Positions 30,134 through 38,079 of a DNA stretch of 64,000 bases are shown here, piece by piece. The notes under the pieces were generated by a model. That model did not search any database and was not told where the DNA came from. It worked only from the letters and a program-made list of their open reading frames with translations. Every line of letters starts with the position of its first letter. The first letter of the stretch is position 1. This stretch comes from Citricoccus sp. K5 (GTDB lineage: Bacteria; Actinomycetota; Actinomycetes; Actinomycetales; Micrococcaceae): positions 637,147 through 701,146 of the forward strand of contig NZ_LR732817.1 in NCBI RefSeq assembly GCF_902506195.1, in the 5' to 3' direction. A program made the translations under genes and the position numbers.

Positions 30134-31030
30134 CTAGATCTTGAGCCCGAGTACCTCGATCACCCGGGCCACCTCGGCTCGTTGGGCCTCCGTCAGTCCC
30201 AGTAGCGGCAGCGGCAGGCTGGACTCCTGCGCCAGTCCCAGCTGTTCCGCCACGGCGGCCATCACCCGGATGCTCCCGCCGTGCCGGGCGAAGAGCTCCC
30301 AGAGAGGAACGAGGCGCTGGGACTCCGCCCGTGCCTCCGCCGGTGAGCCCTGGCGGACGGCACGGACGATCCTCAATGCCGCCTCGGGCAGGGTCCCGGC
30401 GATGACCGAATACCAGACATCGCAGCCGGCGAGCAGGCCGTCTGCCGCGTGGGCATCCCCGGAGACACCGATGGTCACCTCGGCCGGAATGACATCGCGG
30501 ATCTGCTGGATGTGGGTACGGGCGGATTCCGGATCCGCGGGCACACCGGGGATCTTGATGGACTCGATCCCCCCGAGCGCGGCGATCCGCGCGTACAGCT
30601 CCATGGTGAAGGTGAAGCGCGTGGTGCCGGGATTGTCGTAGACGATCACCGGCACGGACGAATTGCTCGTCACCGTCCGGAACAACTCGAAGACGTCCTC
30701 CTCGGTCAGCGGCTGGTAGCTCACCGGCGCCAGCAGCAGTCCCGCGGCGCCGGCCTCCTGCGCCGCCTCGGCGTGGGCCAGGACCTGCGAGGTCCGGGTG
30801 GCACCGATGCCCACGAAGACGGGCACATCCCCGGCATGCGCGACGGCGGCGCGGGCCACCCGGGCGCGCTCGTCCCGGTCCAGATACGCGTACGAACCGG
30901 TGGAGCCGAGCGCGGTGATGGAGTCGACGCCGGCGGCCACCAGACGCTCCACCAACCCGATGAAGGCGGGCTCATCCAGTGCGTCGTGACGGAGGGGAGT
31001 GAGGGGGAAGGCGCTCAGGCCAGTGAACAT
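30134..31030 (-). CDS. DapA-family (dihydrodipicolinate synthase/N-acetylneuraminate lyase) aldolase
   Basis: 298 residues, a TIM barrel of the family's usual length. Schiff-base lysine K159 (ESIKIPG), catalytic Y131 (IVYDNPGTTR) and the substrate-loop LGSTGSYAYLD are present. The GSTGSY loop differs from the GTTGE of true DapA, so it more likely acts on another 2-keto acid than in lysine synthesis. ATG 31030 has AAGGAG upstream. It stands alone and converges on arsR. Confidence 0.85.
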   Translation of the reverse strand: MFTGLSAFPLTPLRHDALDEPAFIGLVERLVAAGVDSITALGSTGSYAYLDRDERARVARAAVAHAGDVPVFVGIGATRTSQVLAHAEAAQEAGAAGLLLAPVSYQPLTEEDVFELFRTVTSNSSVPVIVYDNPGTTRFTFTMELYARIAALGGIESIKIPGVPADPESARTHIQQIRDVIPAEVTIGVSGDAHAADGLLAGCDVWYSVIAGTLPEAALRIVRAVRQGSPAEARAESQRLVPLWELFARHGGSIRVMAAVAEQLGLAQESSLPLPLLGLTEAQRAEVARVIEVLGLKI

Positions 31031-31095
31031 CGTCGGGCTCCTTGACAGTGGCTCACCACCAGGGTGGCACACGGTACGGCAACGAGACTGGTGTC

Positions 31096-31101
31096 TACAC
31101 T
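31096..31101 (+). promoter_or_regulatory. Candidate -10 box upstream of the DUF2809 gene
   Basis: TACACT; transcription would begin near 31108, upstream of the AAGGGGG ribosome site at about 31128-31134 but downstream of every ATG or GTG in the DUF2809 frame. Confidence 0.4.
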
Positions 31102-31139
31102 CAACGGGAGCCCGAGCCATCTCCCGGAAGGGGGCCGCT

Positions 31140-31559
31140 ATCTCCGAGCCGAACCAGGCCGTCCCCACCCGCACCAGGCGTTTTGTCCTCGGCGCCGCCG
31201 TCCCCGTGACCATTGGGCTCGGGCTCGGCATCCGCGCCCTCAGCACGGCAGCCTGGACGGGACCGGCCGGAGACGCCCTGTATGCCGTGCTGATCTACCT
31301 CCTCGTCGCCATCCTGTTGCCGGTCCGTTCCAGGATCCTGGTGGCCGGCCTGGCGCTGACCGTGTGCGTGGCGGTGGAGTTGCTCCAGCTCACCGGTCTC
31401 TCGGCGGAACTCGGGGCGCTGTGGTCTCCCCTCCGGCTGGTCCTGGGCACCACGTTCGGGTTCGCGGACCTGGTGGCCTACGCCGGAGGAGTCGCCCTCG
31501 CCTACGCCGTGGACCGTCTGCTCGGCGTAGTATTCAGCCGTGCCGCACGAACGCCCTGA
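31140..31559 (+). CDS. DUF2809-family small membrane protein
   Basis: About 139 residues with four membrane helices (VLGAAVPVTIGLGLGI, LYAVLIYLLVAILLPV, ILVAGLALTVCVAVELLQL, ADLVAYAGGVALAYAVD), matching DUF2809. The start is uncertain: a good ribosome site GGAAGGGGG is followed after 6 bases by ATC at 31140, and the likely promoter lies at 31096. The only normal start codons in frame (GTG 31023, ATG 30999) fall inside the divergent DapA-family gene and upstream of that promoter. Function unknown. The stop lies 20 bases into the acetyltransferase gene. Confidence 0.65.
   Translation: MSEPNQAVPTRTRRFVLGAAVPVTIGLGLGIRALSTAAWTGPAGDALYAVLIYLLVAILLPVRSRILVAGLALTVCVAVELLQLTGLSAELGALWSPLRLVLGTTFGFADLVAYAGGVALAYAVDRLLGVVFSRAARTP
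31528..31533 (+). promoter_or_regulatory. Leaderless promoter of the GNAT gene
   Basis: TAGTAT, 6 bases before GTG 31540, inside the end of the DUF2809 gene. Confidence 0.5.
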
Positions 31560-32193
31560 GAACCCCGACCCCACCGAAGACCTGCACCCGGCCCTCCGCG
31601 CCGCCGGGTGGCCGCAGTCAGTCTCGCGCGTGCCCGGCGTCACGGTGCGTGACGCGCGGGCGGAGGATCATGCGGTGATCGCGCACCTCACGGTGACCTC
31701 CTACATCGACGGCGGTCATATCGATCCTGAGGACGAGTACATCGCGAACCTCCAGGACGTGGCCACCCGGGCTCGCCAGGCCCGCGTCCTCGTCGGAGAG
31801 GTGGAGGCGTCTGCGCTGGCCGGCCCGGCCGCACCCAGCGCGGCGGGCACCGTCGTCGCCGGCTCGGTGGTGCTGTCCCTGCCGGGGATGCCGATGTCCG
31901 AGACCGCCCGCGAGGGTGAGTTCGAGTTCCGGATGCTGGCCGTGGACCCGCGGGTCCAGCGCCGCGGGGTGGCCCGCGCCCTGGTCCGTGCCGCGATCGA
32001 CCGGGCCGAACAGCTGGAGGGGATCGACGCCATCGTGTTGACCACCATGGTGACCATGACTGGAGCGCACCGGCTCTATGAATCCGAGGGATTCGTCCGG
32101 GTCCCCGAGCGGGACTGGCGCCTTTCGGACATCGGCCAGGCGCCGACGTCGGGCGAGGACCCGTTGTACTGGGTCTACCGGCGCTCGGTCTGA
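31540..32193 (+). CDS. GNAT-family N-acetyltransferase
   Basis: 217 residues. A GNAT fold covers about residues 30-215 with the acetyl-CoA site FEFRMLAVDPRVQRRGVARALV (the R-R-G-V-A loop), then VLTTMVTMTGAHRLYESEGF and the final strand WVYRRSV. The substrate is not evident. It has its own leaderless promoter within the previous gene and precedes gatC by 71 bases. Confidence 0.85.
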   Translation: MPHERPENPDPTEDLHPALRAAGWPQSVSRVPGVTVRDARAEDHAVIAHLTVTSYIDGGHIDPEDEYIANLQDVATRARQARVLVGEVEASALAGPAAPSAAGTVVAGSVVLSLPGMPMSETAREGEFEFRMLAVDPRVQRRGVARALVRAAIDRAEQLEGIDAIVLTTMVTMTGAHRLYESEGFVRVPERDWRLSDIGQAPTSGEDPLYWVYRRSV

Positions 32194-32217
32194 ACCCAGC
32201 CCGGCAGTAGTCCCCAC

Positions 32218-32223
32218 TAGACT
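32218..32223 (+). promoter_or_regulatory. Promoter of gatCAB
   Basis: TAGACT, giving an mRNA start near 32230 and a leader of about 35 bases with AGGAG at 32256-32260. Confidence 0.5.
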
Positions 32224-32264
32224 GGGTGACCGAACCACCCCGCCCGCGGAACCACAGGAGATTC

Positions 32265-32561
32265 ATGTCCGCCATCACCCGTGAGGACGTCGCCCACCTG
32301 GCGCGACTGGCCCACATCCGGATGGACGAGAACGAACTGGACAAGATGTCCGGAGAACTCGCCTTCATCATGGATGCCATCACCTCGGTCAGCGAAGTCG
32401 CCGGCCAGGACGTGCCGCGCACGTCCCACCCGATCCCACTGCGCAACGTGTTCCGCGAGGACGTGCCCTCGGGCATGCTCACCCAGGAACAGGCACTCGC
32501 CATGGCACCGGATGCCGAGGATGGCCAGTTCAAGGTCCCCGCGATCCTGGACGGGGAGTGA
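32265..32561 (+). CDS. gatC: Asp-tRNA(Asn)/Glu-tRNA(Gln) amidotransferase subunit C
   Basis: 98 residues, the normal GatC size, with the helical start [22 protein letters not shown] and the conserved end VPAILDGE. GatC holds GatA and GatB together so that misacylated Glu-tRNA(Gln) and/or Asp-tRNA(Asn) is amidated. ATG 32265 follows AGGAG by 4 bases. First gene of gatCAB. Confidence 0.95.
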   Translation: MSAITREDVAHLARLAHIRMDENELDKMSGELAFIMDAITSVSEVAGQDVPRTSHPIPLRNVFREDVPSGMLTQEQALAMAPDAEDGQFKVPAILDGE

Positions 32562-32566
32562 TCGGC

Positions 32567-34174
32567 GTGACTGAAATCTCCGCGAACGAACTCATCAAGC
32601 TGACCGCCCTGCAGATGTCAGAGCGCCTGCGCGCCGGCGAGATCACCTCGGTGCAGCTCACCCAGGCCCACCTGGACCGCATCGCCGCGGTGGATGGCCC
32701 GGCTGACGGCCAGGGCACCGGTGTGCACGCCTTCCTGCACGTCAACTCCGAGGAGGCGCTCGCCGTGGCCGCCGAGGTGGACTCCATCCGCGCCGCCGGC
32801 GGAACCGCGGCGCAGGACCTCCACCCGCTGGCCGGTGTCCCCATCGCGGTGAAGGACCTCATCGTCACCGTCGGCCAGCCGACCACGGCGGCCTCGAAGA
32901 TGCTGGAGGGCTGGATGAGCCCCTATGACGCCACCGTGGTGGAGAGGATCCGCGCGGCCCGCCTGCCGATCCTCGGCAAGACCAACCTGGACGAGTTCGC
33001 CATGGGCTCCTCCACCGAGCACTCCGCGTTCGGTGACACCCGCAACCCGTGGGACCTGGGCCGGACCCCCGGCGGCTCCGGGGGCGGCTCCGCCGCCGCG
33101 GTGGCGGCCTTCATGGCACCCCTGGCCCTCGGCACGGACACCGGCGGCTCGATCCGCCAGCCCGGCGCCGTCACTGGCACCGTGGGTGCCAAACCCACCT
33201 ACGGTGCGGTGTCCCGCTACGGCGTCATCGCCATGGCCTCCTCCCTGGACCAGGTGGGACCGGTGACCCGTACCGTCTCCGATGCCGCTGCCCTGCAGGA
33301 GCTCATCGGCGGTCACGACCCCAAGGACTCCACCTCGCTGCCTGAGCCCATGGACGGACTGCTCGAGGCCGCCCGCAACGGTGAACTCGCCGGCCTGCGC
33401 ATCGGCATCATCGCCGAGCTCGAAGGCGAGGGCTTCCAGGAGGGCGTGCTGGCCCGGTTCCAGGAGTCGGTGCAGGTGCTCAAGGACGCCGGGGCAGAGG
33501 TCTCCGAGGTCTCCTGTCCGCACCTCGGCTACGCCCTGGGCGCCTACTACCTGATCATGCCCTCGGAGGTCTCCTCCAACCTCGCCAAGTTCGATGGCGT
33601 CCGGTTCGGCAACCGCGTGGTCCCGGACGGTGGGGGCACCATCGAGCAGGTCATGGGTGCCACCCGCGCGGCCGGCTTCGGTGACGAGGTCAAGCGCCGC
33701 ATCATCCTCGGCACCTACGCGCTCTCGGCGGGATACTACGACGCCTACTACGGCTCGGCGCAGAAGGTCCGCACCCTGATCCAGCGCGACTTCGCGGCTG
33801 CATTCGAGCAGGTGGACGTGCTGATCTCGCCGACCTCGCCGGTCACCGCCTTCCCGCTGGGGGAGAAGCTGGATGACCCGGTGGCGATGTACAACAACGA
33901 CATCGCCACCATCCCCGCCAACCTGGCCGGCATCCCCGGCATCTCGGTGCCGGCCGGCCTGTCCGAGGGCCTGCCCGTGGGCATCCAGTTCCTGGCCCCG
34001 GCCCGGGGTGATGCCACCATGTACCGCGCCGCCGCCGCACTCGAGTCCCGCCTCGAGGAGGCCTGGGGTGCACCCTTCTGGGCCCAGGCCCCGGAACTGG
34101 CCGCCGCGAGCGCCGCCGCCCCGGCCGGCGTCGGGAACGCCCCCGCTACCGCAACTGCAGGAGGAGAGAACTGA
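32567..34174 (+). CDS. gatA: Asp-tRNA(Asn)/Glu-tRNA(Gln) amidotransferase subunit A
   Basis: 535 residues. Amidase-signature enzyme that releases ammonia from glutamine. The Ser-cisSer-Lys triad lies in PIAVKDLI (Lys), [13 protein letters not shown] and [12 protein letters not shown] (nucleophile Ser). The C-terminal 25 residues are an Ala-rich extension. GTG 32567 is preferred, 8 bases after GGGGAG; GTG 32558 overlaps the gatC stop and has no room for a ribosome site. The stop overlaps the gatB start by one base. Confidence 0.96.
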   Translation: MTEISANELIKLTALQMSERLRAGEITSVQLTQAHLDRIAAVDGPADGQGTGVHAFLHVNSEEALAVAAEVDSIRAAGGTAAQDLHPLAGVPIAVKDLIVTVGQPTTAASKMLEGWMSPYDATVVERIRAARLPILGKTNLDEFAMGSSTEHSAFGDTRNPWDLGRTPGGSGGGSAAAVAAFMAPLALGTDTGGSIRQPGAVTGTVGAKPTYGAVSRYGVIAMASSLDQVGPVTRTVSDAAALQELIGGHDPKDSTSLPEPMDGLLEAARNGELAGLRIGIIAELEGEGFQEGVLARFQESVQVLKDAGAEVSEVSCPHLGYALGAYYLIMPSEVSSNLAKFDGVRFGNRVVPDGGGTIEQVMGATRAAGFGDEVKRRIILGTYALSAGYYDAYYGSAQKVRTLIQRDFAAAFEQVDVLISPTSPVTAFPLGEKLDDPVAMYNNDIATIPANLAGIPGISVPAGLSEGLPVGIQFLAPARGDATMYRAAAALESRLEEAWGAPFWAQAPELAAASAAAPAGVGNAPATATAGGEN

Positions 34175-35688
34175 TGGCCGCCGTCACTGACGAGGTGCTC
34201 ACGTTCGACGAGGCCATGGCCCAGTACGAGCCCGTGCTCGGCTTCGAAGTCCACGTGGAGCTCAACACCAGGACCAAGATGTTCTCCTCGGCGACCAACG
34301 GTTTCGGGGATGAGCCGAACACCAATGTCACCCCGGTGGACCTCGGCCTGCCGGGTGTGCTGCCGGTGGTCAACGGGACCGCCGTGGAGTACTCCATCAA
34401 GCTCGGCCTCGCATTGAACTGCCAGATCGCGGAGGTCTGCGGTTTCGCCCGGAAGAACTACTTCTACCCGGACACCCCGAAGAACTTCCAGACCTCCCAG
34501 TATGACGATCCGATCGCCCACGACGGCTGGCTGGACGTCGAACTCGAGGACGGCACGGTCTTCCGCGTGGAGATCGAGCGCGCCCACATGGAGGAGGACG
34601 CCGGCAAACTGACCCACCAGGGCGGGGCCTCCGGCCGCATCCAGGACGCCGCCTCCTCGCTGGTGGACTACAACCGTGCCGGTGTGCCGCTGGTGGAGAT
34701 CGTCACCAAACCGATCACCGGGGCCGGTGAGCGTGCCGCCGAGCTGGCGAAGGCCTATGTCACCCAGATCCGGGACATCGTCAAGAACCTCGGTATCTCG
34801 GACGCCCGGATGGAGCGCGGCAACGTCCGTTGCGACGCCAACGTGTCCCTGATGCCGAAGGGCGCCACCGTGTTCGGCACCCGCACCGAGACGAAGAACG
34901 TCAACTCCACCCGGGCCGTGGCCCATGCGGTGACGTACGAGATCCAGCGCCAGGCCGCCGTCCTCTCCTCGGGCGGCACCGTGACGCAGGAGACGCGGCA
35001 CTGGCAGGAGGGCACCCGCACCACCACCTCGGGCCGTCCCAAGTCGGACGCGGACGACTACCGGTACTTCCCGGAGCCGGACCTCGTGCCGATCCACACG
35101 AACGTGGAGTGGATCGAACGCCTGCGTGCCGAGCTGCCGGAGCCGCCGGCCGAGCGCCGCAAGCGCCTCCAAGCGGAGTGGGGCTTCTCGGACGAGGAGT
35201 TCCGGGACGTGGTCAACGCCGGCGTGCTGGACGAGATCGCCGCGACCATCGAGGCCGGTGCCAGTGCCTCCGCTGCCCGCAAGTGGTGGATGGGGGAGAT
35301 CGCCCGCCTGGCCAACCTCGCCGAGAAGGACATCGCCGAACTCGGGGTCACCGCGGCGGACGTGGTCGAGGTCGAGGCGCTGATCACCGAGAAGACCATC
35401 AATGACAAGCTTGCCAAGCAGGTCCTCGGTTTCGTCGCCGACGGCGAGGGTGCCCCGCGCGCCATCGTCGAGGCCCGCTCGCTTGCCGTGGTCTCGGACG
35501 ACGGCGCGCTGAACGCCGCCGTGGAGGCCGCCATCGCCGAGAACCCGGGCGTGGTGGACAAGATCAAGGCCGGCAAGCTGCAGGCCATCGGTGCCCTGAT
35601 CGGCCCCGTCATGAAGGCCACCCGCGGCCAGGCCGATGCCGCCCGGGTCCGCGAGATCGTGATGGAGCAGTTGGGCGTCACCGAGTAG
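34174..35688 (+). CDS. gatB: Asp-tRNA(Asn)/Glu-tRNA(Gln) amidotransferase subunit B
   Basis: 504 residues. The kinase-like catalytic part has GFEVHVELNTRTKMFS, the LPGVLPVVN region, RKNYFYPDTPKNFQTSQYD and the ERGNVRCDANVS segment; the C-terminal helical and YqeY-like domains bind tRNA (KQVLGFVADGEG). It phosphorylates the tRNA-bound Glu or Asp before transamidation. AGGAGGAGAG precedes ATG 34174. Last gene of the gatCAB set. Confidence 0.97.
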   Translation: MAAVTDEVLTFDEAMAQYEPVLGFEVHVELNTRTKMFSSATNGFGDEPNTNVTPVDLGLPGVLPVVNGTAVEYSIKLGLALNCQIAEVCGFARKNYFYPDTPKNFQTSQYDDPIAHDGWLDVELEDGTVFRVEIERAHMEEDAGKLTHQGGASGRIQDAASSLVDYNRAGVPLVEIVTKPITGAGERAAELAKAYVTQIRDIVKNLGISDARMERGNVRCDANVSLMPKGATVFGTRTETKNVNSTRAVAHAVTYEIQRQAAVLSSGGTVTQETRHWQEGTRTTTSGRPKSDADDYRYFPEPDLVPIHTNVEWIERLRAELPEPPAERRKRLQAEWGFSDEEFRDVVNAGVLDEIAATIEAGASASAARKWWMGEIARLANLAEKDIAELGVTAADVVEVEALITEKTINDKLAKQVLGFVADGEGAPRAIVEARSLAVVSDDGALNAAVEAAIAENPGVVDKIKAGKLQAIGALIGPVMKATRGQADAARVREIVMEQLGVTE

Positions 35689-35692
35689 TCGC

Positions 35693-36655
35693 GTGCCGCT
35701 GGAATCTCGGGACGGAGAGCCCGTCATCACGGACGGGCTCGTCCGCGCCCTGCTGAGAGAGCAGCACCCCGACCTCGCCCACATGCCGCTGGGGGTACCG
35801 GTCCGCGGTTGGGACAACACCATGGTCCGGCTCGGGGAGCGCCTCGCCCTCCGCCTGCCCCGGCACGCCCAGGCCGAGTCGCTGCTCGACCGGGAGGTTG
35901 CCTGGCTGCCGCGGCTGGCGTCCCAGCTGGCCGGCCTGCCGTCCGGCATTCCTCACCACACCATTCCTGTCATCCCGACGCCGGTCCGCACCGGAGTGCG
36001 CCGCGCCGGCTACCCGTTCCGCTGGGCGGTGGTGCCCTGGGTGTACGGGACGCCGGCGGTCCACATGCCTCTCGGGGTCCGGGATGCCTATGCCTCCAGT
36101 CTGGCCGCCGTCCTGCACGGACTGCACCGGCCGGCTCCCGGCGGGGCACCCACCAATGTCTTCCGCGGGGTCGGCGTGGCCGCCGTCGCCGACCGCTTCG
36201 CGCAGCGACGGACTGCCCTGGCGGAGGAGCTCAGCACCGAGCAGCAGGACCGCCTCGACGCCGCCTGGGCCGGTGCCCTGGCCGCGGCTCCCCACACCGG
36301 ACCCGCGCTCTGGCTCCACGGGGATCCGCACCCGAACAACACCGTGCTGGCCGGCGTCGGGTCCTGGAACCCCGGTCCTGTAGTCCTGGTCGATTTCGGC
36401 GACCTGTGCGCCGGGGACCCCGCCTCGGACCTGGGCGCCGCGCTGTTGCACTTCTCACAGCCGGGGCGGCGGCGCTTCCGTGCGGCCTACGACGCCCTGG
36501 CTGGTTCCCCCGGCGGTACCGAGCCGGATGCGGGCCGCGCACGGGAGGCCCTGTGGGCCCGCGCAACCGGCTGGGCAGCCAGTTTCTCGCTGCTCTACGC
36601 CGCCCAACCGGAGAGCGATCCCCTGCGCCCGCTCGGACGGTACCAGCTGGGCTGA
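35693..36655 (+). CDS. Aminoglycoside/choline-phosphotransferase-family kinase
   Basis: 320 residues, APH-like fold. The N-lobe strand is NTMVRLGERLALRLP (Arg at the usual Lys position), followed by ESLLDREVAWLPRL; the catalytic loop is LHGDPHPNNTVL and the metal site VDFGDLCAGDPASDL. The small-molecule substrate is unknown; resistance cannot be inferred. GTG 35693 begins 4 bases after gatB with no clear ribosome site, so it may be read from the gat mRNA. Confidence 0.8.
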   Translation: MPLESRDGEPVITDGLVRALLREQHPDLAHMPLGVPVRGWDNTMVRLGERLALRLPRHAQAESLLDREVAWLPRLASQLAGLPSGIPHHTIPVIPTPVRTGVRRAGYPFRWAVVPWVYGTPAVHMPLGVRDAYASSLAAVLHGLHRPAPGGAPTNVFRGVGVAAVADRFAQRRTALAEELSTEQQDRLDAAWAGALAAAPHTGPALWLHGDPHPNNTVLAGVGSWNPGPVVLVDFGDLCAGDPASDLGAALLHFSQPGRRRFRAAYDALAGSPGGTEPDAGRAREALWARATGWAASFSLLYAAQPESDPLRPLGRYQLG

Positions 36656-36684
36656 GGGCCGCCACGCCACGTCCGTGCCTCACG

Positions 36685-36714
36685 TTGTGGTCCACGCGGA
36701 AACGTGCTTACGGT
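36685..36714 (+). promoter_or_regulatory. Promoter of the ATP-grasp/CocE pair
   Basis: TTGTGG (36685-36690) and TACGGT (36709-36714) with an 18-base spacer; the mRNA should start near 36721, 30 bases before ATG 36751. Confidence 0.55.
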
Positions 36715-36750
36715 GGGCCGCATGCTCGTCCGGAGCTGTTCGACGACGAA

Positions 36751-38079
36751 ATGGCGGATCCCTTGGCAGAGAAGAACATCCACGTCCTGGGCATGACCGA
36801 GGTCCAGCGGCACGAACTCGAGACCGTCTCTGGTGCTGAGAACCTGACGTTCCACAACGTGCTCGACTACGAGCGGCTCGTGGAAACGGCCGAGATCGAT
36901 TTCGAGGAGTTGTTGGCGGCCGCCCGGGGCCAGCTCGATGCCTTCGACGGGACGGTGGATGCGATCATCGCCCACTGGGACTTCCCCGTCAGCGTGATGG
37001 TGCCGATCCTGGCGGCCGAGCGCGGACTGCCGGCACCGTCACTGGAGAGCGTGCTCAAGTGCGAGCACAAGTATTGGAGCCGGCTGGAGCAGCGGGCCAG
37101 CATTCCCGAGTGCGTGCCCGGCTTCGCCGCCTTCGACCCGTTCGACGACCATGCTCTGGACACGATCGACCTGGACTTCCCGTTCTGGGTCAAGCCGGTC
37201 AAGGCACACTCCTCGAACCTCGGCTTCAAGATCGAGGACGAGACGGGCTTCCACGAGGCCGTGGCCGAGATCCGCGAGCACATCGAGGAGATCGGTGACG
37301 CCTTCGACGCCGCCCTGTCCATGGTGGACCTGCCCCCGGAGCTGCAGCAGTGGGGCGGCAACACCTGCCTGGCCGAGCAGTTCGTGCAGGGTACCCAGGC
37401 CGCTCCGGAGGGCACGGTGTTCCGGGGGACGTTCCGGGTCCACGGGGTCCTGGACATGCACAAGGACGTTGACGGCACCAGCTTCGACCGGCTGGACTAC
37501 CCGGCGAGCAGCGTGCCGGAGCACGTCCAGCAGCGCATGATCGATGCCACCGAGCGGTACATGAAGCACGTCGGTTTCGACAACGGCTGCTTCAACTCCG
37601 AGTTCATGTGGGATGAGGAGGCGGACCGGCTGTGGATGATCGAGGTCAACACCCGGATCTCACAGTCCCACAGCGACCTGTTCGCCAAGGTGGACGGGGC
37701 ATCCAACCACGAAATCGCCATCGACATCGCACTGAACCGGGAACCGCGGATGCCCCGACGGGAAGGTCAGTTCCACGTGGCCGCTCAGTGCATGGTCTTC
37801 CACGATGAGGACGGGGTGGTCACGCGAGTGCCCACCGAGGAGGACAAGGCGGCGCTGGCGGAACGGTACCCCGGTATTGTCCTGACCTCGACGGTGCATG
37901 AGGGAGACCGGCTCTCCGAACTGGCCGGCCAGGACAGCTACCGATACGTCGTCGGCAAGTTCTATCTGGGGGCCAGCAGCCACGACGAGTTGGGCCGGCT
38001 CCACGCGCAGATCGTGAAGGAGCTTCCGTTCGAGTACGCCAGCGCAGGGCCTGACGTTGACGAGGAGGGAGGACGATGA
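36751..38079 (+). CDS. ATP-grasp enzyme, carboxylate-amine ligase type, substrate unknown
   Basis: 442 residues. ATP-binding lysines lie in LKCEHKYWSRLEQRA and FPFWVKPVKAHSSNLGFKI; the glutamate/asparagine metal site is in RLWMIEVNTRISQSHSDLF (E..N..R pattern); NSEFMW precedes it. This is the D-Ala-D-Ala ligase/carbamoyl phosphate synthetase type fold, which joins a carboxylate, through an acyl-phosphate, to an amine or similar nucleophile. The ATGA overlap with the following hydrolase gene means the two are made together. The pairing suggests formation and cleavage of an amide or ester on one metabolite, but no product can be named. ATG 36751 is chosen from the promoter position. Confidence 0.8.
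   Translation: MADPLAEKNIHVLGMTEVQRHELETVSGAENLTFHNVLDYERLVETAEIDFEELLAAARGQLDAFDGTVDAIIAHWDFPVSVMVPILAAERGLPAPSLESVLKCEHKYWSRLEQRASIPECVPGFAAFDPFDDHALDTIDLDFPFWVKPVKAHSSNLGFKIEDETGFHEAVAEIREHIEEIGDAFDAALSMVDLPPELQQWGGNTCLAEQFVQGTQAAPEGTVFRGTFRVHGVLDMHKDVDGTSFDRLDYPASSVPEHVQQRMIDATERYMKHVGFDNGCFNSEFMWDEEADRLWMIEVNTRISQSHSDLFAKVDGASNHEIAIDIALNREPRMPRREGQFHVAAQCMVFHDEDGVVTRVPTEEDKAALAERYPGIVLTSTVHEGDRLSELAGQDSYRYVVGKFYLGASSHDELGRLHAQIVKELPFEYASAGPDVDEEGGR

Noticed and set aside
36722-36724. ATG placed 7 bases after the TACGGT -10 box as a leaderless start
   Set aside because: It is out of frame with the ATP-grasp protein and its frame ends after about 24 codons.
35809-36750. Upstream extension of the ATP-grasp frame
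   Set aside because: It overlaps the phosphotransferase gene and precedes the promoter at 36685; the translation is Arg/Pro-rich and unlike a protein domain.
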